This document shows, piece after piece, positions 40,961-48,794 of a stretch of DNA of 48,794 bases. Below the pieces are notes generated by a model that searched no databases, was not told the origin of the DNA, and worked only from the letters and a program-made list of their open reading frames with translations. This DNA comes from Lachnospiraceae bacterium (lineage in GTDB: Bacteria; Bacillota; Clostridia; Lachnospirales; Lachnospiraceae), in contig CAADTT010000112.1 in the NCBI GenBank assembly GCA_900752065.1, forward strand, positions 1-48,794. The letters are read 5' to 3'. Numbering within the stretch: position 1 is the stretch's first letter; every line of letters begins with the position of its first letter. A program made the translations under genes and the position numbers.

Positions 40961-42472
40961 CTACATCAATGCTTCCGCGATCCGGCTGACATAGGAAATC
41001 AGCGGATTCGGGAAAATTCCAAGCAACAGGGACAGCGCCGCCAGAACAGCTAAAGGCACCAGCATTCCCTTCTTCTCTGCCAGCTTTCCTTCAGAAACAG
41101 CTCCTTCTTTTCCCGGGAAGAATCCCTTCATGGTCACAGGGAGCAGATAGCCCGCTGTCAAAAGTGCGCTGATCAAAAGCACCACAGGCCCCAGCCAGCC
41201 AAACACGCCCACATTCGCCTCCAGCGCTCCCTGGGCCAGATACCATTTGCTGATAAATCCGCTGGCAGGCGGGATTCCGATCAGCGCCAGAGAAGCAAAG
41301 GTGTAACACAGCAGCGTTTTCGGCATCTGTTTTCCAATCCCGGTAAGCTCCTCCACCCGCGTCTTTTTGCACTGGAAAATGAAGATTCCGGCTGTCAAAA
41401 ACAGGCCGCTCTTAATAAACGCATGATACACTGTGTGGAGCAGCGCCCCCGCCATGCCCGTGGCAGACAGCAGGGAGAGTCCAAACAGAATATAGGAGAT
41501 CTGACTTACCGTAGAATAAGCCAGCCGCTTTTTAAACACAGGCTCCCGGAACGCCAGCAGAGAACCCATAAATACGGTCAAAAGCGTCAGGGACATCCAC
41601 GCCGTCTGCACCCAGGTCCCCCGAAGAAACTGCGCGCCTACGATGTAATAAACCACCCGGATAATGGCAAGCACACCGGACTTTACGATAATACCGGAGA
41701 GAACCGCAGAGGCCGGGGAAGGCGCCACCGGATGGGCCGCCGGAAGCCATGCATGAAGGGGAAACATTCCCGCCTTCGCACCAAAGCCAATCAGCATGGC
41801 AAACACTGCTGCCAGAAGGATTCCCTTATTTCCTGCTGCCAGCGCCAGGTTCAGCGTCCCTCCCGCCGTAAACGTCAGGGTATCGCAGTACTGGTATAAG
41901 AAAAAAATACCGAACAATCCCAGATAAGCACCGCACATAGAATAAAACAGATATTTCAGCGCCGCCATGATCGCCTCCCGGGAGCCGTTGTGCAGCACCA
42001 TAGGCATGGAGGCCAGTGTCATCAGCTCATAGAAGAGATACAGCGTCACCAGATTTCCCGCAAAATCCAGAGCGATCAGAATTCCATATACGAGAAGATA
42101 AATTCCAAAAAACCTCTGCTCCTCTCCCTCATGTTCCATATAGACAAAGGAGTAAAAGCCCACCAGCACCCAGACAATGCTCACAAAGGTGACAAACAGT
42201 CTTCCCATCGCATCCACATGAAAATAAACCGGCACCTGATCCATCAGATAAAACAGCGTCACGCTCCTGTCTCCCGACCATGCCGCGTACAGCGCCATAA
42301 CTGCGGAAGATACCAGAACCGCTCCTGTCAGCAAATGAATCCTTCGGCGATCTTTGCCCTCCTGCCTCTTCTCCGTTTCTCCGGATGTCACATGTCCGAG
42401 AAAAGAGGACACCAGCATACAGATACCCGCCAGAGATGGCAGAAGCACCGGCAATAAAAGTAAACCATCCAT
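40961..42472 (-). CDS. MrpD/NuoM-type antiporter subunit
   Basis: 503 residues with about 14 helices. Key residues are in LYLFYELMTLASMPMVLH, GFGAKAGMFPLHAWLPAAHPVAPSPASAVLSGIIVKSG and YHAFIKSGLFLTAG. Of the four channel subunits it is most like the long one at 37386 in the WLPxAHPVAPxPASA motif. GGAGGAAAGGATT precedes the ATG. Confidence 0.9.
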   Translation of the reverse strand: MDGLLLLPVLLPSLAGICMLVSSFLGHVTSGETEKRQEGKDRRRIHLLTGAVLVSSAVMALYAAWSGDRSVTLFYLMDQVPVYFHVDAMGRLFVTFVSIVWVLVGFYSFVYMEHEGEEQRFFGIYLLVYGILIALDFAGNLVTLYLFYELMTLASMPMVLHNGSREAIMAALKYLFYSMCGAYLGLFGIFFLYQYCDTLTFTAGGTLNLALAAGNKGILLAAVFAMLIGFGAKAGMFPLHAWLPAAHPVAPSPASAVLSGIIVKSGVLAIIRVVYYIVGAQFLRGTWVQTAWMSLTLLTVFMGSLLAFREPVFKKRLAYSTVSQISYILFGLSLLSATGMAGALLHTVYHAFIKSGLFLTAGIFIFQCKKTRVEELTGIGKQMPKTLLCYTFASLALIGIPPASGFISKWYLAQGALEANVGVFGWLGPVVLLISALLTAGYLLPVTMKGFFPGKEGAVSEGKLAEKKGMLVPLAVLAALSLLLGIFPNPLISYVSRIAEALM

Positions 42473-42484
42473 AATCCTTTCCTC

Positions 42485-43999
42485 CTATGCAAACATCTCT
42501 AATCCGTTCTGGATGAGCCGGATGATCGGCTCGGAACAAAGCCCCAGAAACAGATTTAATATAATAAAACAGATCAGTGCAAACGATTTCGCAGGCGTCT
42601 CTGTCATCTTGACACAGCGGAAATTCTTTCTTTCCTCTCTCCGTTTTTTCTCAGGCGTATAGAGGCGGATCACCGTTTTCATAAAGTATACCGCATTTAA
42701 GATCGTGCTGATCGCCAGGGCGATCAGAGTCGGAAGCATCTTTTTCATGCTGTCCACACCCATACCGGCCTGAGCAAACAGCAGCTTGGAGATAAAACCG
42801 GAAAACATGGGGATACCGACCATAGACAGGGAACCCACAGTAAATGCCACGCCTGCCAGCTTATTCCGATATCCGGCGCCCGTCAGACTGAAAAAGTCCG
42901 TGTTGTCATCCGCCGTATCTGTAAGCCCGGAGGCTGCCACAAACAGCAGCGCCTTTGTCGCCGCATGGGAGACAATATGGTAAATGCTGGCGAGCATTCC
43001 CGCCGGCGTCCCCAGGCCGAAGCCCATATAGATATATCCGATCTGTGCCACCGAAGAATAGGCGATCATCCTGCGGATGTTATTCTCCCGGATGGCGCTG
43101 ACAGAGCCCATGATCATTCCCACGATACCGAACACGAACAGCACGTTGATCACCTTGCTGTCCCTGACCATATCAATGCCGATGACCCGGTAAAAGATCT
43201 TTACCAGCAGGAAGATATATCCCTTGGACACCAGGGATGACAGGATCGCCGCCGAGGAGACGGTCGAATACCCGTAAGCATCCGGCAGCCAGGTATGGAA
43301 CGGAAACAGGGCGCTCTTGATCGCCAGTCCCACAGACATCAGCCCCACGGAGACCAGCAGCGGAATATGGTATTGTCCGGTCGCATGCAGAACGGCTACC
43401 TGCTCCTGAATATTGCTCATCAGCAGATGGCCTGTCAGATCATACAAAAAGCAAATGCCCAGAAGCAAAAGACCGGAGCCTAAAAGACTCATGATCATAT
43501 ATCTGGTGGCCGCCTCCAGAGTACGCCCGTTCTGACGGATCATGATCAAACCGCAGGCAGAGATCGTATTGATCTCCACAAATACATAAGCCGTAAACAG
43601 GTCATTCGTATAGATCAGGGCAAGCAGGGAGCACAGGAGAAGATTTACCATAATATAGTAGAGATTCTGCTTCGTATCCTCGATCTCCTCTTCCCTCTCC
43701 CGGATACCGCCCAGAATACAGAGCAGCATGACAATACAGAAAAACAATGCCATGGCCGCTTCCAGCACGCCCACCCGGATCTCATTTCCCCAGGGCGCCG
43801 GAAAATGTCCCATCCGGTACACATAAGACTCCCCTGTTCTGACCACATAAGTCAGGACAGTCGCCGACATCGCACCGATCAGAGTGATGACCGCCCCATT
43901 CACCCATTTCGCCTTTTTCCCGTCCAGAATGGAAGAAAGCGGTCCGGAAAACAGGGACAGGATGATAGATATAAATGGAAAATTCTGTACAAACGCCAT
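42485..43999 (-). CDS. mrpD: MrpD-type antiporter subunit (MnhD/MbhH-like)
   Basis: 504 residues. Its motifs VFVEINTISACGLIMI, GLAIKSALFPFHTWLPDAYGYSTVSSAAILSSLVSKGYIF and SHAATKALLFVAASGL are those of Mrp D / MbhH, the canonical partner of MrpC. I take the ATG at 43999, 7 nt after GGAGG and overlapping the mrpC TGA; a GTG one codon upstream is possible. Confidence 0.9.
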   Translation of the reverse strand: MAFVQNFPFISIILSLFSGPLSSILDGKKAKWVNGAVITLIGAMSATVLTYVVRTGESYVYRMGHFPAPWGNEIRVGVLEAAMALFFCIVMLLCILGGIREREEEIEDTKQNLYYIMVNLLLCSLLALIYTNDLFTAYVFVEINTISACGLIMIRQNGRTLEAATRYMIMSLLGSGLLLLGICFLYDLTGHLLMSNIQEQVAVLHATGQYHIPLLVSVGLMSVGLAIKSALFPFHTWLPDAYGYSTVSSAAILSSLVSKGYIFLLVKIFYRVIGIDMVRDSKVINVLFVFGIVGMIMGSVSAIRENNIRRMIAYSSVAQIGYIYMGFGLGTPAGMLASIYHIVSHAATKALLFVAASGLTDTADDNTDFFSLTGAGYRNKLAGVAFTVGSLSMVGIPMFSGFISKLLFAQAGMGVDSMKKMLPTLIALAISTILNAVYFMKTVIRLYTPEKKRREERKNFRCVKMTETPAKSFALICFIILNLFLGLCSEPIIRLIQNGLEMFA

Positions 44000-44376
44000 C
44001 ACAATCCCTCCTTTTTCAGTCTGGTGGAAATCTCATCCAGATCCAGCGTATGATATCTCCGGTAGAGCCGGATCGTCAGGGACAGCATCAGCGCCGATAC
44101 CGATACAGACACGACGATTCCCGTCAGCACCAGACCGCTGGGGATCGGGTTGATATAGGCTTCCACACTCTGTACCCCGTTCGTCACGATAGGCGCTTTC
44201 CGTCCCTCCACATAGCCCTTCAGGGCAAGGAACAGGTACATAGCTGTGTCCATGATATTCAGACCAATGATCTTCTTGATCAGATTTTTCTGAAGAAGCA
44301 GGTTGGAAAACCCGATACCGAACAGAATCATTGCCACCGCTTCCCCGTAATTATTGAAAAGATTTGCAAGATTCAT
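43999..44376 (-). CDS. mrpC: MrpC/NuoK-like subunit
   Basis: 125 residues with three helices and NuoK/MnhC features (AVAMILFGIGFSNLLLQKNLIKKIIGLNIMDTAMYLF and NPIPSGLVLTGIVVSVSVSALMLSL). The start at 44376 follows AAAGGAGCCTATTGAT and lies 1 bp after the stop of the fused MbhE/MrpB gene. Confidence 0.9.
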   Translation of the reverse strand: MNLANLFNNYGEAVAMILFGIGFSNLLLQKNLIKKIIGLNIMDTAMYLFLALKGYVEGRKAPIVTNGVQSVEAYINPIPSGLVLTGIVVSVSVSALMLSLTIRLYRRYHTLDLDEISTRLKKEGL

Positions 44377-44377
44377 A

Positions 44378-45352
44378 TCAATAGGCTCCTTTCCTGAACA
44401 TGACATAAAAAGTATACATGGTTCCCGCTACCACGAGCCCCACGCAGATGTTCAAAATGAGAATCAGACCGCTGCTTAAAATAGCCCCCGGCGTTCCCAG
44501 AGGAATCACACTCTCAATATGGTTCGCTCCTGTATAGAACGAATAGCTTTTTGCCAGACAGTAACAGCCCAGCGCTGAAAAGCTCAGGATCTTATACGTT
44601 TTTGCATGAAAGAATCTTTCTGTCTTTGCAAAACCAAAGGCATTCAGGTACAGGATCAGCCCCGCACCGATCACAGCGCCGCCGGAAAATCCTCCGCCCG
44701 GTCCCAGATGACCGCCCAGGATCACATAGATGCCAAAGATCACAATAGGCGGCACGAGGATCCGCGCCACGGTCTGTAAAATCACATCATTTTTCGGCTC
44801 GTACAGGCGGTCCTCTTCCATATGGTAGCCCATGCCATGACTTCCCTTTTTGCTGTCATCCAGACGCAGCAGGATCAGCACGGTACAGGTAGCGATAAAC
44901 AGCACATGGGACTCGCCCAGAGTATCAAAGGCACGGTAATCGAGGATCATGCCTGTCACAATGTTGACCGCCCCCGTCTCCTGCAGCCCGTTTTCAATAT
45001 AACGCGCCGCTACTTCATTGTTGACCGGATTGGTCGGATCACCGAAGGTCGGCAGATTCGACACGGCGACAAGAAGCATTGCCACCAGAAAAATACAGAA
45101 TAAAACACTGGATACCCGGTAGATCTTCCGGAAGATCCGCACCTCCGCATTTTGTCTGGTATCGTAGATCTGCTTCATCAGGCTCCGTTTTTCCTTCATC
45201 CGCTTTTTTGCGGCTTCCGCATCCTCCGCAAACGGCTTCTGAGGTTTCATCTCCACCGTATCCAGAAACGGGTCCTTTGTCCCCTCATACCACTGCTTTA
45301 TCCGGTAGGATCTGGTGTTCTCATACTGCTCTCTGGGTACCTTCCTACTCAT
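44378..45352 (-). CDS. mrpB: Fusion of MbhE-like and MrpB (MnhB) domains
   Basis: 324 residues. A soluble charged N-terminus of about 70 residues precedes one helix and the MbhE segment NNEVAARYIENGLQETGAVNIVTGMILDYRAFDTLGESHVLF. A second part (about 190-324) is MnhB: ILVPPIVIFGIYVILGGHLGPGGGFSGGAVIGAGLIL. In Pyrococcus Mbh these are separate proteins MbhE and MbhF; in Mrp the first is the C-terminus of MrpA. The gene overlaps mbhD by eight bases. Confidence 0.88.
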   Translation of the reverse strand: MSRKVPREQYENTRSYRIKQWYEGTKDPFLDTVEMKPQKPFAEDAEAAKKRMKEKRSLMKQIYDTRQNAEVRIFRKIYRVSSVLFCIFLVAMLLVAVSNLPTFGDPTNPVNNEVAARYIENGLQETGAVNIVTGMILDYRAFDTLGESHVLFIATCTVLILLRLDDSKKGSHGMGYHMEEDRLYEPKNDVILQTVARILVPPIVIFGIYVILGGHLGPGGGFSGGAVIGAGLILYLNAFGFAKTERFFHAKTYKILSFSALGCYCLAKSYSFYTGANHIESVIPLGTPGAILSSGLILILNICVGLVVAGTMYTFYVMFRKGAY

Positions 45353-45617
45353 CTTCCTTTTCCCCCTTGTTTTCCTCAGATTTCATGATCGCGTGAATCT
45401 TTTTCAGTGTTACAAAAAACAGCACACTGGTGATTCCGGCTCCCACAGCCGCTTCCGTGATCGCCAGATCCGGCGATTCCAGCAGGATCCAGATGATAGA
45501 CATGATCAGGCTGTAGGACATATAAATCAAAATGGAATTTAAAAGATTTTTCGACAGGCTCACCGATATGGCGCAGACCACGAGGAAGCCCAATAAAATA
45601 TACATAAAGATCTGCAT
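45345..45617 (-). CDS. MbhD-like (DUF4040) antiporter subunit
   Basis: 90 residues, three helices, with the family core LLNSILIYMSYSLIMSIIWILLESPDLAITEAAVGAGITSVLFF. It corresponds to the segment of MrpA next to the MbhE domain. GGGGAGGTATGAC precedes the ATG and the gene lies 1 bp after the mrpG stop. Confidence 0.88.
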   Translation of the reverse strand: MQIFMYILLGFLVVCAISVSLSKNLLNSILIYMSYSLIMSIIWILLESPDLAITEAAVGAGITSVLFFVTLKKIHAIMKSEENKGEKEDE

Positions 45618-45618
45618 G

Positions 45619-46002
45619 TCATACCTCCCCGCCTTCTGCGTCTTTTCTGCTCTTTTTTTCCTCTTCCAGCTCTTTTAAAGTAACCTCCCGGTAATGCTTC
45701 TCCTTTTCTTCATCGGTCGTAACCTCCAGACGTGCGATCAGATGCGAGGACACCGGAGAAGAAAACCACAGGAACACGATAACAAAAAGCAGCTTCAGTG
45801 AGGTAAAATTTACGCCGCTCATCAAAATCAGACCCAGCAATGAAAATCCGATGCCCAGAGTGTCTCCCATTGCCGCCGCATGCATCCGGTTCATAACATA
45901 TTTAAAACGAAATACGCCGATCATCTCAATGGCAAAAATCCCCAGCCCGCACAGCATCAGCAATGCACCGGCAAAAAAACGAATCCATTCAAACGCCGCC
46001 AT
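45619..46002 (-). CDS. mrpG: MrpG-like subunit
   Basis: 127 residues, three helices in the MnhG family: GIFAIEMIGVFRFKYVMNRMHAAAMGDTLGIGFSLLGLIL. A hydrophilic C-terminal tail of about 40 residues (EVTTDEEKEKHYREVTLKELEEEKKSRKDAEG) is longer than usual and may be a coiled cytoplasmic contact. It overlaps mrpF by 14 bases. Confidence 0.9.
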   Translation of the reverse strand: MAAFEWIRFFAGALLMLCGLGIFAIEMIGVFRFKYVMNRMHAAAMGDTLGIGFSLLGLILMSGVNFTSLKLLFVIVFLWFSSPVSSHLIARLEVTTDEEKEKHYREVTLKELEEEKKSRKDAEGGEV

Positions 46003-46321
46003 TTTTCTTCTCCTCCTCTTCCTTCTTCTGCAGGTAAACTCCCATGTAAACCTTCGTCAGCACGATAACTGCCAGAAAACTGATCATCGCATAGATCAGA
46101 CAGATATCCGCCAGATATCCTTCCTCCAGCATAAGCGCCAGTATCCCGATGATGACCATGACCATCGTTCCCATCATATTTACAGAGACGATACGGTCTG
46201 CCACCCTCGGCCCAATGATCGCACGGATCAGGCACAGCACCATCATGATCGCAAGAAAGATCAGAGCTGCCACAAAGAACGCGTGGTACGCACTCTCAAG
46301 ACCCGGTATTCCTCTTCCCAT
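45989..46321 (-). CDS. mrpF: MrpF-like subunit
   Basis: 110 residues with three helices; the MnhF signature MVLCLIRAIIGPRVADRIVSVNMMGTMVMVIIG is clear. The start at 46321 is chosen because AAAGGAGGATAAGAAG precedes MGRGIPG; longer readings enter mrpE. Ends in a Lys/Glu-rich tail. Confidence 0.9.
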   Translation of the reverse strand: MGRGIPGLESAYHAFFVAALIFLAIMMVLCLIRAIIGPRVADRIVSVNMMGTMVMVIIGILALMLEEGYLADICLIYAMISFLAVIVLTKVYMGVYLQKKEEEEKKNGGV

Positions 46322-46346
46322 CTTCTTATCCTCCTTTATCCTGCCT

Positions 46347-46808
46347 TTAATCCTGCTCCAGATCAGCGAGCAGTTCCACAAACACGGAATCATCCATACC
46401 TTCTGCCAGACTCTCATCCAGGCAGTGTACCACATAGTCCGACTCCTCCAGTTGGACGGTGATCGTTCCCGGTGTCAGTGTGATGGCATTCGCCAGAAAT
46501 GTCCTTCCCGCCGGAGTCTTCATATCGGAATGAAACCGTACCAGGACCGGTTCGATCTCTTCCCTCTCAGACAGGATCATGTGGATCACTGTAAAATTCG
46601 CCTTTACAATCTCCATCAGGAGCACACAGACATACCGCAGGAATTTTCCGATTTTCCGTATATTTTTTATCTCCTGTTCGACGCTGTAGTCCATAAATCT
46701 GCATGTAAAAGCAAAAACCACTGCTGCGATCACGATACCAAACAGGCAAATTTCCAGCGTAAAATTCCCGTTGAAAATCACCCACAATAAAAAGTACAAT
46801 AAATACAT
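46347..46808 (-). CDS. mrpE: MrpE-like subunit, first gene of the antiporter operon
   Basis: 153 residues: two N-terminal helices and a soluble domain with the MnhE signature RTFLANAITLTPGTITVQLEESDYVVHCLD. The start at 46808 is supported by GGAGGGCAAGAGGC and by the promoter at 46855-46883, which lies downstream of longer potential starts (46889) and excludes them. Confidence 0.88.
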   Translation of the reverse strand: MYLLYFLLWVIFNGNFTLEICLFGIVIAAVVFAFTCRFMDYSVEQEIKNIRKIGKFLRYVCVLLMEIVKANFTVIHMILSEREEIEPVLVRFHSDMKTPAGRTFLANAITLTPGTITVQLEESDYVVHCLDESLAEGMDDSVFVELLADLEQD

Positions 46809-46854
46809 GCCTCTTGCCCTCCACATTCGATTTTCCCTGTTGCAAACCTTTGTC

Positions 46855-46883
46855 ATTGTAACTCTTTCGACAAAATTCGTCAA
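46855..46883 (-). promoter_or_regulatory. Promoter of the Mrp-like antiporter operon
   Basis: TTGACG (46883-46878), 17 bp, TACAAT (46860-46855) on the minus strand. The start would be near 46848, leaving a 40-nt leader. Ten genes with 1-42 bp gaps or overlaps follow to the terminator at 37344. Confidence 0.75.
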
Positions 46884-46949
46884 ACCCAAAGGGAACTTTT
46901 TTTGGCGAATTTTTTTTCATTTTTTTTGACAGGATCTTAGCGCCAGCCG

Positions 46950-46980
46950 CAAAAAGAAACGGGAGCATTCCGATGCTCCC
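46950..46980 (-). terminator. Intrinsic terminator of larE-tcdA
   Basis: GGGAGCAT (46961-46968) and ATGCTCCC (46973-46980) form an 8-bp stem; on the minus strand GTTTCTTTTTG follows. It begins 8 bp after the tcdA stop. Confidence 0.8.
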
Positions 46981-46987
46981 GACGCCG

Positions 46988-47725
46988 TCACCACACATTT
47001 TTAATCAGATCTTTTACTACCTCACTGGCAAGGATCAGCCCCGCCACTGAAGGCACAAAGGCATTTGATCCCGGAAGAGCCCTGCGCTCTGTTCCCCCGC
47101 CTTCTTCCCGGCAGATATCCGCCACATCCTTCCTTGGCGAAAGGGCTTTCTCTTTCGAATAGACGACCTTCAGCTTCTTTACGCCCCTTTTTTTCAGCTC
47201 CCGGCGCATGACCTTCGCCAGAGGGCAGACGGAGGTCCGGTAAATGTCCGCCACCTCGAACTTTGCCGGATCCATCTTATTCCCGGCCCCCATGCTGCTG
47301 ATGATGGGCACACCCGCAGCCTGCGCCTCCAGCACGAGCTGGATCTTCGCCGTCACCGTGTCCACCGCATCCACCACATAGGAATACTGACTGAAATCAA
47401 AGGCATCCTTCGTCTCCGGAAGATAAAAACATTTATGTACGTACACCTGTGCATCCGGATTGATATCCAGAATTCTCTCCCGCATAACATCTACCTTGTC
47501 TCTCCCCAGCGTACTCCTCGTGGCGATGATCTGGCGGTTCAGGTTCGTCAGACACACCTGGTCATTATCGATCAGGTCGATGGCTCCCACGCCGCTTCGC
47601 ACCAGCGCCTCCACCGTGTGGCCGCCCACGCCTCCGATTCCAAATACCGCCACCCTGGAGCGCGCCAGCACCTCCATCGCTTCTCTGCCGAGAAGCAGTT
47701 CTGTTCTTGAAAACTGGTTCAACAT
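46988..47725 (-). CDS. tcdA: tRNA threonylcarbamoyladenosine dehydratase TcdA (ThiF/E1-like)
   Basis: 245 residues. Adenylation motif VAVFGIGGVGGHTVEALVRSGVGAIDLIDNDQVCLTNLNRQ is followed by VDAVDTVTAK and the TcdA C-terminal features VCPLAKVMRRELKKRGV and GSNAFVPSVAGLILASEVV. It converts t6A37 of tRNA to the cyclic ct6A form with ATP. It follows larE by 24 bp in a two-gene operon. Confidence 0.92.
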   Translation of the reverse strand: MLNQFSRTELLLGREAMEVLARSRVAVFGIGGVGGHTVEALVRSGVGAIDLIDNDQVCLTNLNRQIIATRSTLGRDKVDVMRERILDINPDAQVYVHKCFYLPETKDAFDFSQYSYVVDAVDTVTAKIQLVLEAQAAGVPIISSMGAGNKMDPAKFEVADIYRTSVCPLAKVMRRELKKRGVKKLKVVYSKEKALSPRKDVADICREEGGGTERRALPGSNAFVPSVAGLILASEVVKDLIKNVW

Positions 47726-47749
47726 TTCCCTGTCCTTCCTGTTCGAAAT

Positions 47750-48580
47750 CTATTCTTCCGTTACCGCCGGCTGTTTTTCCAGCAGATCGTTCATGCTCCC
47801 CGTCCGGTATCCCGTCAGATCCAGCGTCACATAAGCAAATCCAAGTGCCTTAAATTTTTCTGTTACCCACGCCCGCACATCCGGCTCCGTCATCTTTTGC
47901 AGCTCTTCCGGCAGCACCTCGATCCTTGCCATCTCTCCATGCATCCGCACCCGTACCTGCCGAAAACCCAGATCAAGCAGAATCTGCTCCGCCTGCTCCA
48001 CCATTCCAAGCTTTTTCTCATCGATCGTCTCCCCGTAGGCAAACCGGGAAGCCAGGCATGCAAAAGACGGCTTATCCCAGGTCGGCAGTCCCATCCTCCT
48101 TGACAGTTCCCGGATTTCCGCTTTTGAAAGCCCCGCCTCCCGCAGCGGACTTCTCACCCCCAGCTCCTTCACCGCCTGCATACCCGGACGGTAATCTCTC
48201 CCGTCATCCATATTAGAGCCTTCGATCACATGCTCCATACGGTTCTCTTCCGCCATCTTCCAGATCTTTTCAAACAGTGCACGTTTGCAGATATAGCAGC
48301 GGTTCGGCGGATTCTGCCGGAAACCATCGATTTCCAGTTCCTTCATTACGCAGATCACCTGCCGGACGCCATTCTCCCGGCAGAACTTCTCCGTCTCTGC
48401 CAGCTCCCTACCCGGAAAGGAACTTAAATCAGCCGTCACTGCGATGGTCCTGTTCCCCAGCGCCTCCTGTGCCGCTTTCATTAAAAATGCTGAGTCCACA
48501 CCGCCGGAAAATGCCACTGCAGCGCTTCCCATCCCGCGCAAAATCTGCTGCAGCTTTTCATATTTATTCTGAATATCCAT
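47750..48580 (-). CDS. larE: LarE-type ATP-dependent sulfur transferase (nickel-pincer cofactor synthesis)
   Basis: 276 residues of the PP-loop superfamily. SGGVDSAF near residue 25 binds ATP; GSNMDDGRDYRPG and DKPSFACLASRF are LarE signatures. LarE donates sulfur to the nickel-pincer nucleotide cofactor of lactate racemase and relatives. Besides the Cys of ACLASR there is a C-Y-I-C pair (RCYICKR), the three-cysteine pattern of cluster-containing LarE rather than the single sacrificial Cys of the Lactobacillus enzyme. No larA, larB or larC is in the window. Confidence 0.9.
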   Translation of the reverse strand: MDIQNKYEKLQQILRGMGSAAVAFSGGVDSAFLMKAAQEALGNRTIAVTADLSSFPGRELAETEKFCRENGVRQVICVMKELEIDGFRQNPPNRCYICKRALFEKIWKMAEENRMEHVIEGSNMDDGRDYRPGMQAVKELGVRSPLREAGLSKAEIRELSRRMGLPTWDKPSFACLASRFAYGETIDEKKLGMVEQAEQILLDLGFRQVRVRMHGEMARIEVLPEELQKMTEPDVRAWVTEKFKALGFAYVTLDLTGYRTGSMNDLLEKQPAVTEE

Positions 48581-48624
48581 AAATCCTTCACCCTTTAAGA
48601 AATATTCCCGATCATTACCTCCGA

Positions 48625-48653
48625 ATTATAAAATACGCCTGTTCTTCTGTCAA
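48625..48653 (-). promoter_or_regulatory. Consensus sigma-A promoter of larE-tcdA
   Basis: TTGACA (48653-48648), 17 bp, TATAAT (48630-48625) on the minus strand, a perfect consensus match. Transcription would start near 48618, about 38 nt before the larE ATG. Confidence 0.85.
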
Positions 48654-48682
48654 TCCTCCCGGATATGTGTTATCATAAATTT

Positions 48683-48794
48683 AGTAACAGTTCAGCCATG
48701 TCTGGTATTATGGGCGAATCATGCTTGCATGAATGAGCACATAGTACCAGGCATGGGGTGAGCGCCAGGTAATGAGCAATCCGCTTGCGCAAGC
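48683..48794. mobile_element. MITE-like structured element, second copy cut by the window end
   Basis: Begins with the same AGTAACAGTTCAGCC end as the element at 22373 and follows it, in the same orientation, for 112 bp to the end of the window. The CATGTCTGGTA/TACCAGGCATG arm is preserved by paired base changes. It lies upstream of the larE promoter. The right end is outside the window. Confidence 0.85.

Noticed and set aside
1..48794. tRNA, rRNA, CRISPR, prophage or complete IS elements
   Set aside because: No cloverleaf-like sequence, rRNA core motif, transposase or integrase reading frame was recognised.

Overview
This window reads as a chromosome segment of an anaerobic gut Firmicute, most likely a Lachnospiraceae-type clostridium. 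The support is: strong AGGAGG-type ribosome binding sites, sigma-A promoters with TTGACA/TATAAT spacing, lipoproteins with LTGC/VGC lipoboxes, an oxygen-labile Fe-S fumarase, Flx-Hdr electron-transfer genes, a class III fructose bisphosphatase and a cobalamin riboswitch. This is inference from gene content; no 16S or tRNA gene is present. Nearly everything is on the minus strand. The exceptions are a VanZ-like gene and a dead LysR regulator.

Layout. 1-4431: 5' part of a very large secreted M23-peptidase/InlB-repeat/Big2 surface protein. 4585-7204: copper ATPase copA with a CsoR-like operator and a possible internally initiated CopZ-like product. 7273-9095: DUF554 protein, a small membrane protein and an ABC-2 permease. 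9173-17319: a tetrapyrrole/cobalt locus made of a DrrA-like ATPase, cobI/cbiL, a BtuFCD/FecBCD-like importer, a NEAT-like membrane protein, an exported CbiK-type chelatase, an AdoCbl riboswitch with terminator, and a second NEAT-like lipoprotein whose 3' coding end is also the 5' half of the riboswitch. 17451-19493: YtrA-type GntR regulator with ABC transporter. 19502-19943: broken LysR gene.

20009-33632 is the most interesting part. It is a single co-directional block of about 13.6 kb that starts at a Rex-box promoter and ends at an intrinsic terminator. The order is LDH/MDH-family dehydrogenase, hdrB, hdrC, hdrA, flxD, flxC, flxB, flxA, a soluble fumarate reductase pair (frdB, frdA), an AspT/YidE-type carrier, fumarase alpha and beta, a DUF1275 protein and a BFD-like [2Fe-2S] protein. 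Together these encode a malate-fumarate-succinate branch with its own NADH/heterodisulfide-reductase-type electron-transfer complex. I infer an electron-bifurcating fumarate reductase, and the first enzyme carries the malate-dehydrogenase-type Arg in the substrate loop.

34001-37220: VanZ-like protein with an 11-residue tandem-repeat tail, and fbp. 37386-46883: a ten-gene Mrp/Mbh-like cation/proton antiporter operon with four NuoL/M/N-type subunits and no catalytic hydrogenase or dehydrogenase genes. 46988-48653: tcdA and larE behind a consensus promoter. Two copies of a structured MITE-like element lie at 22373-22536 (inside the fumarate operon, flanked by a 6-bp direct repeat) and at 48683 to the window end.
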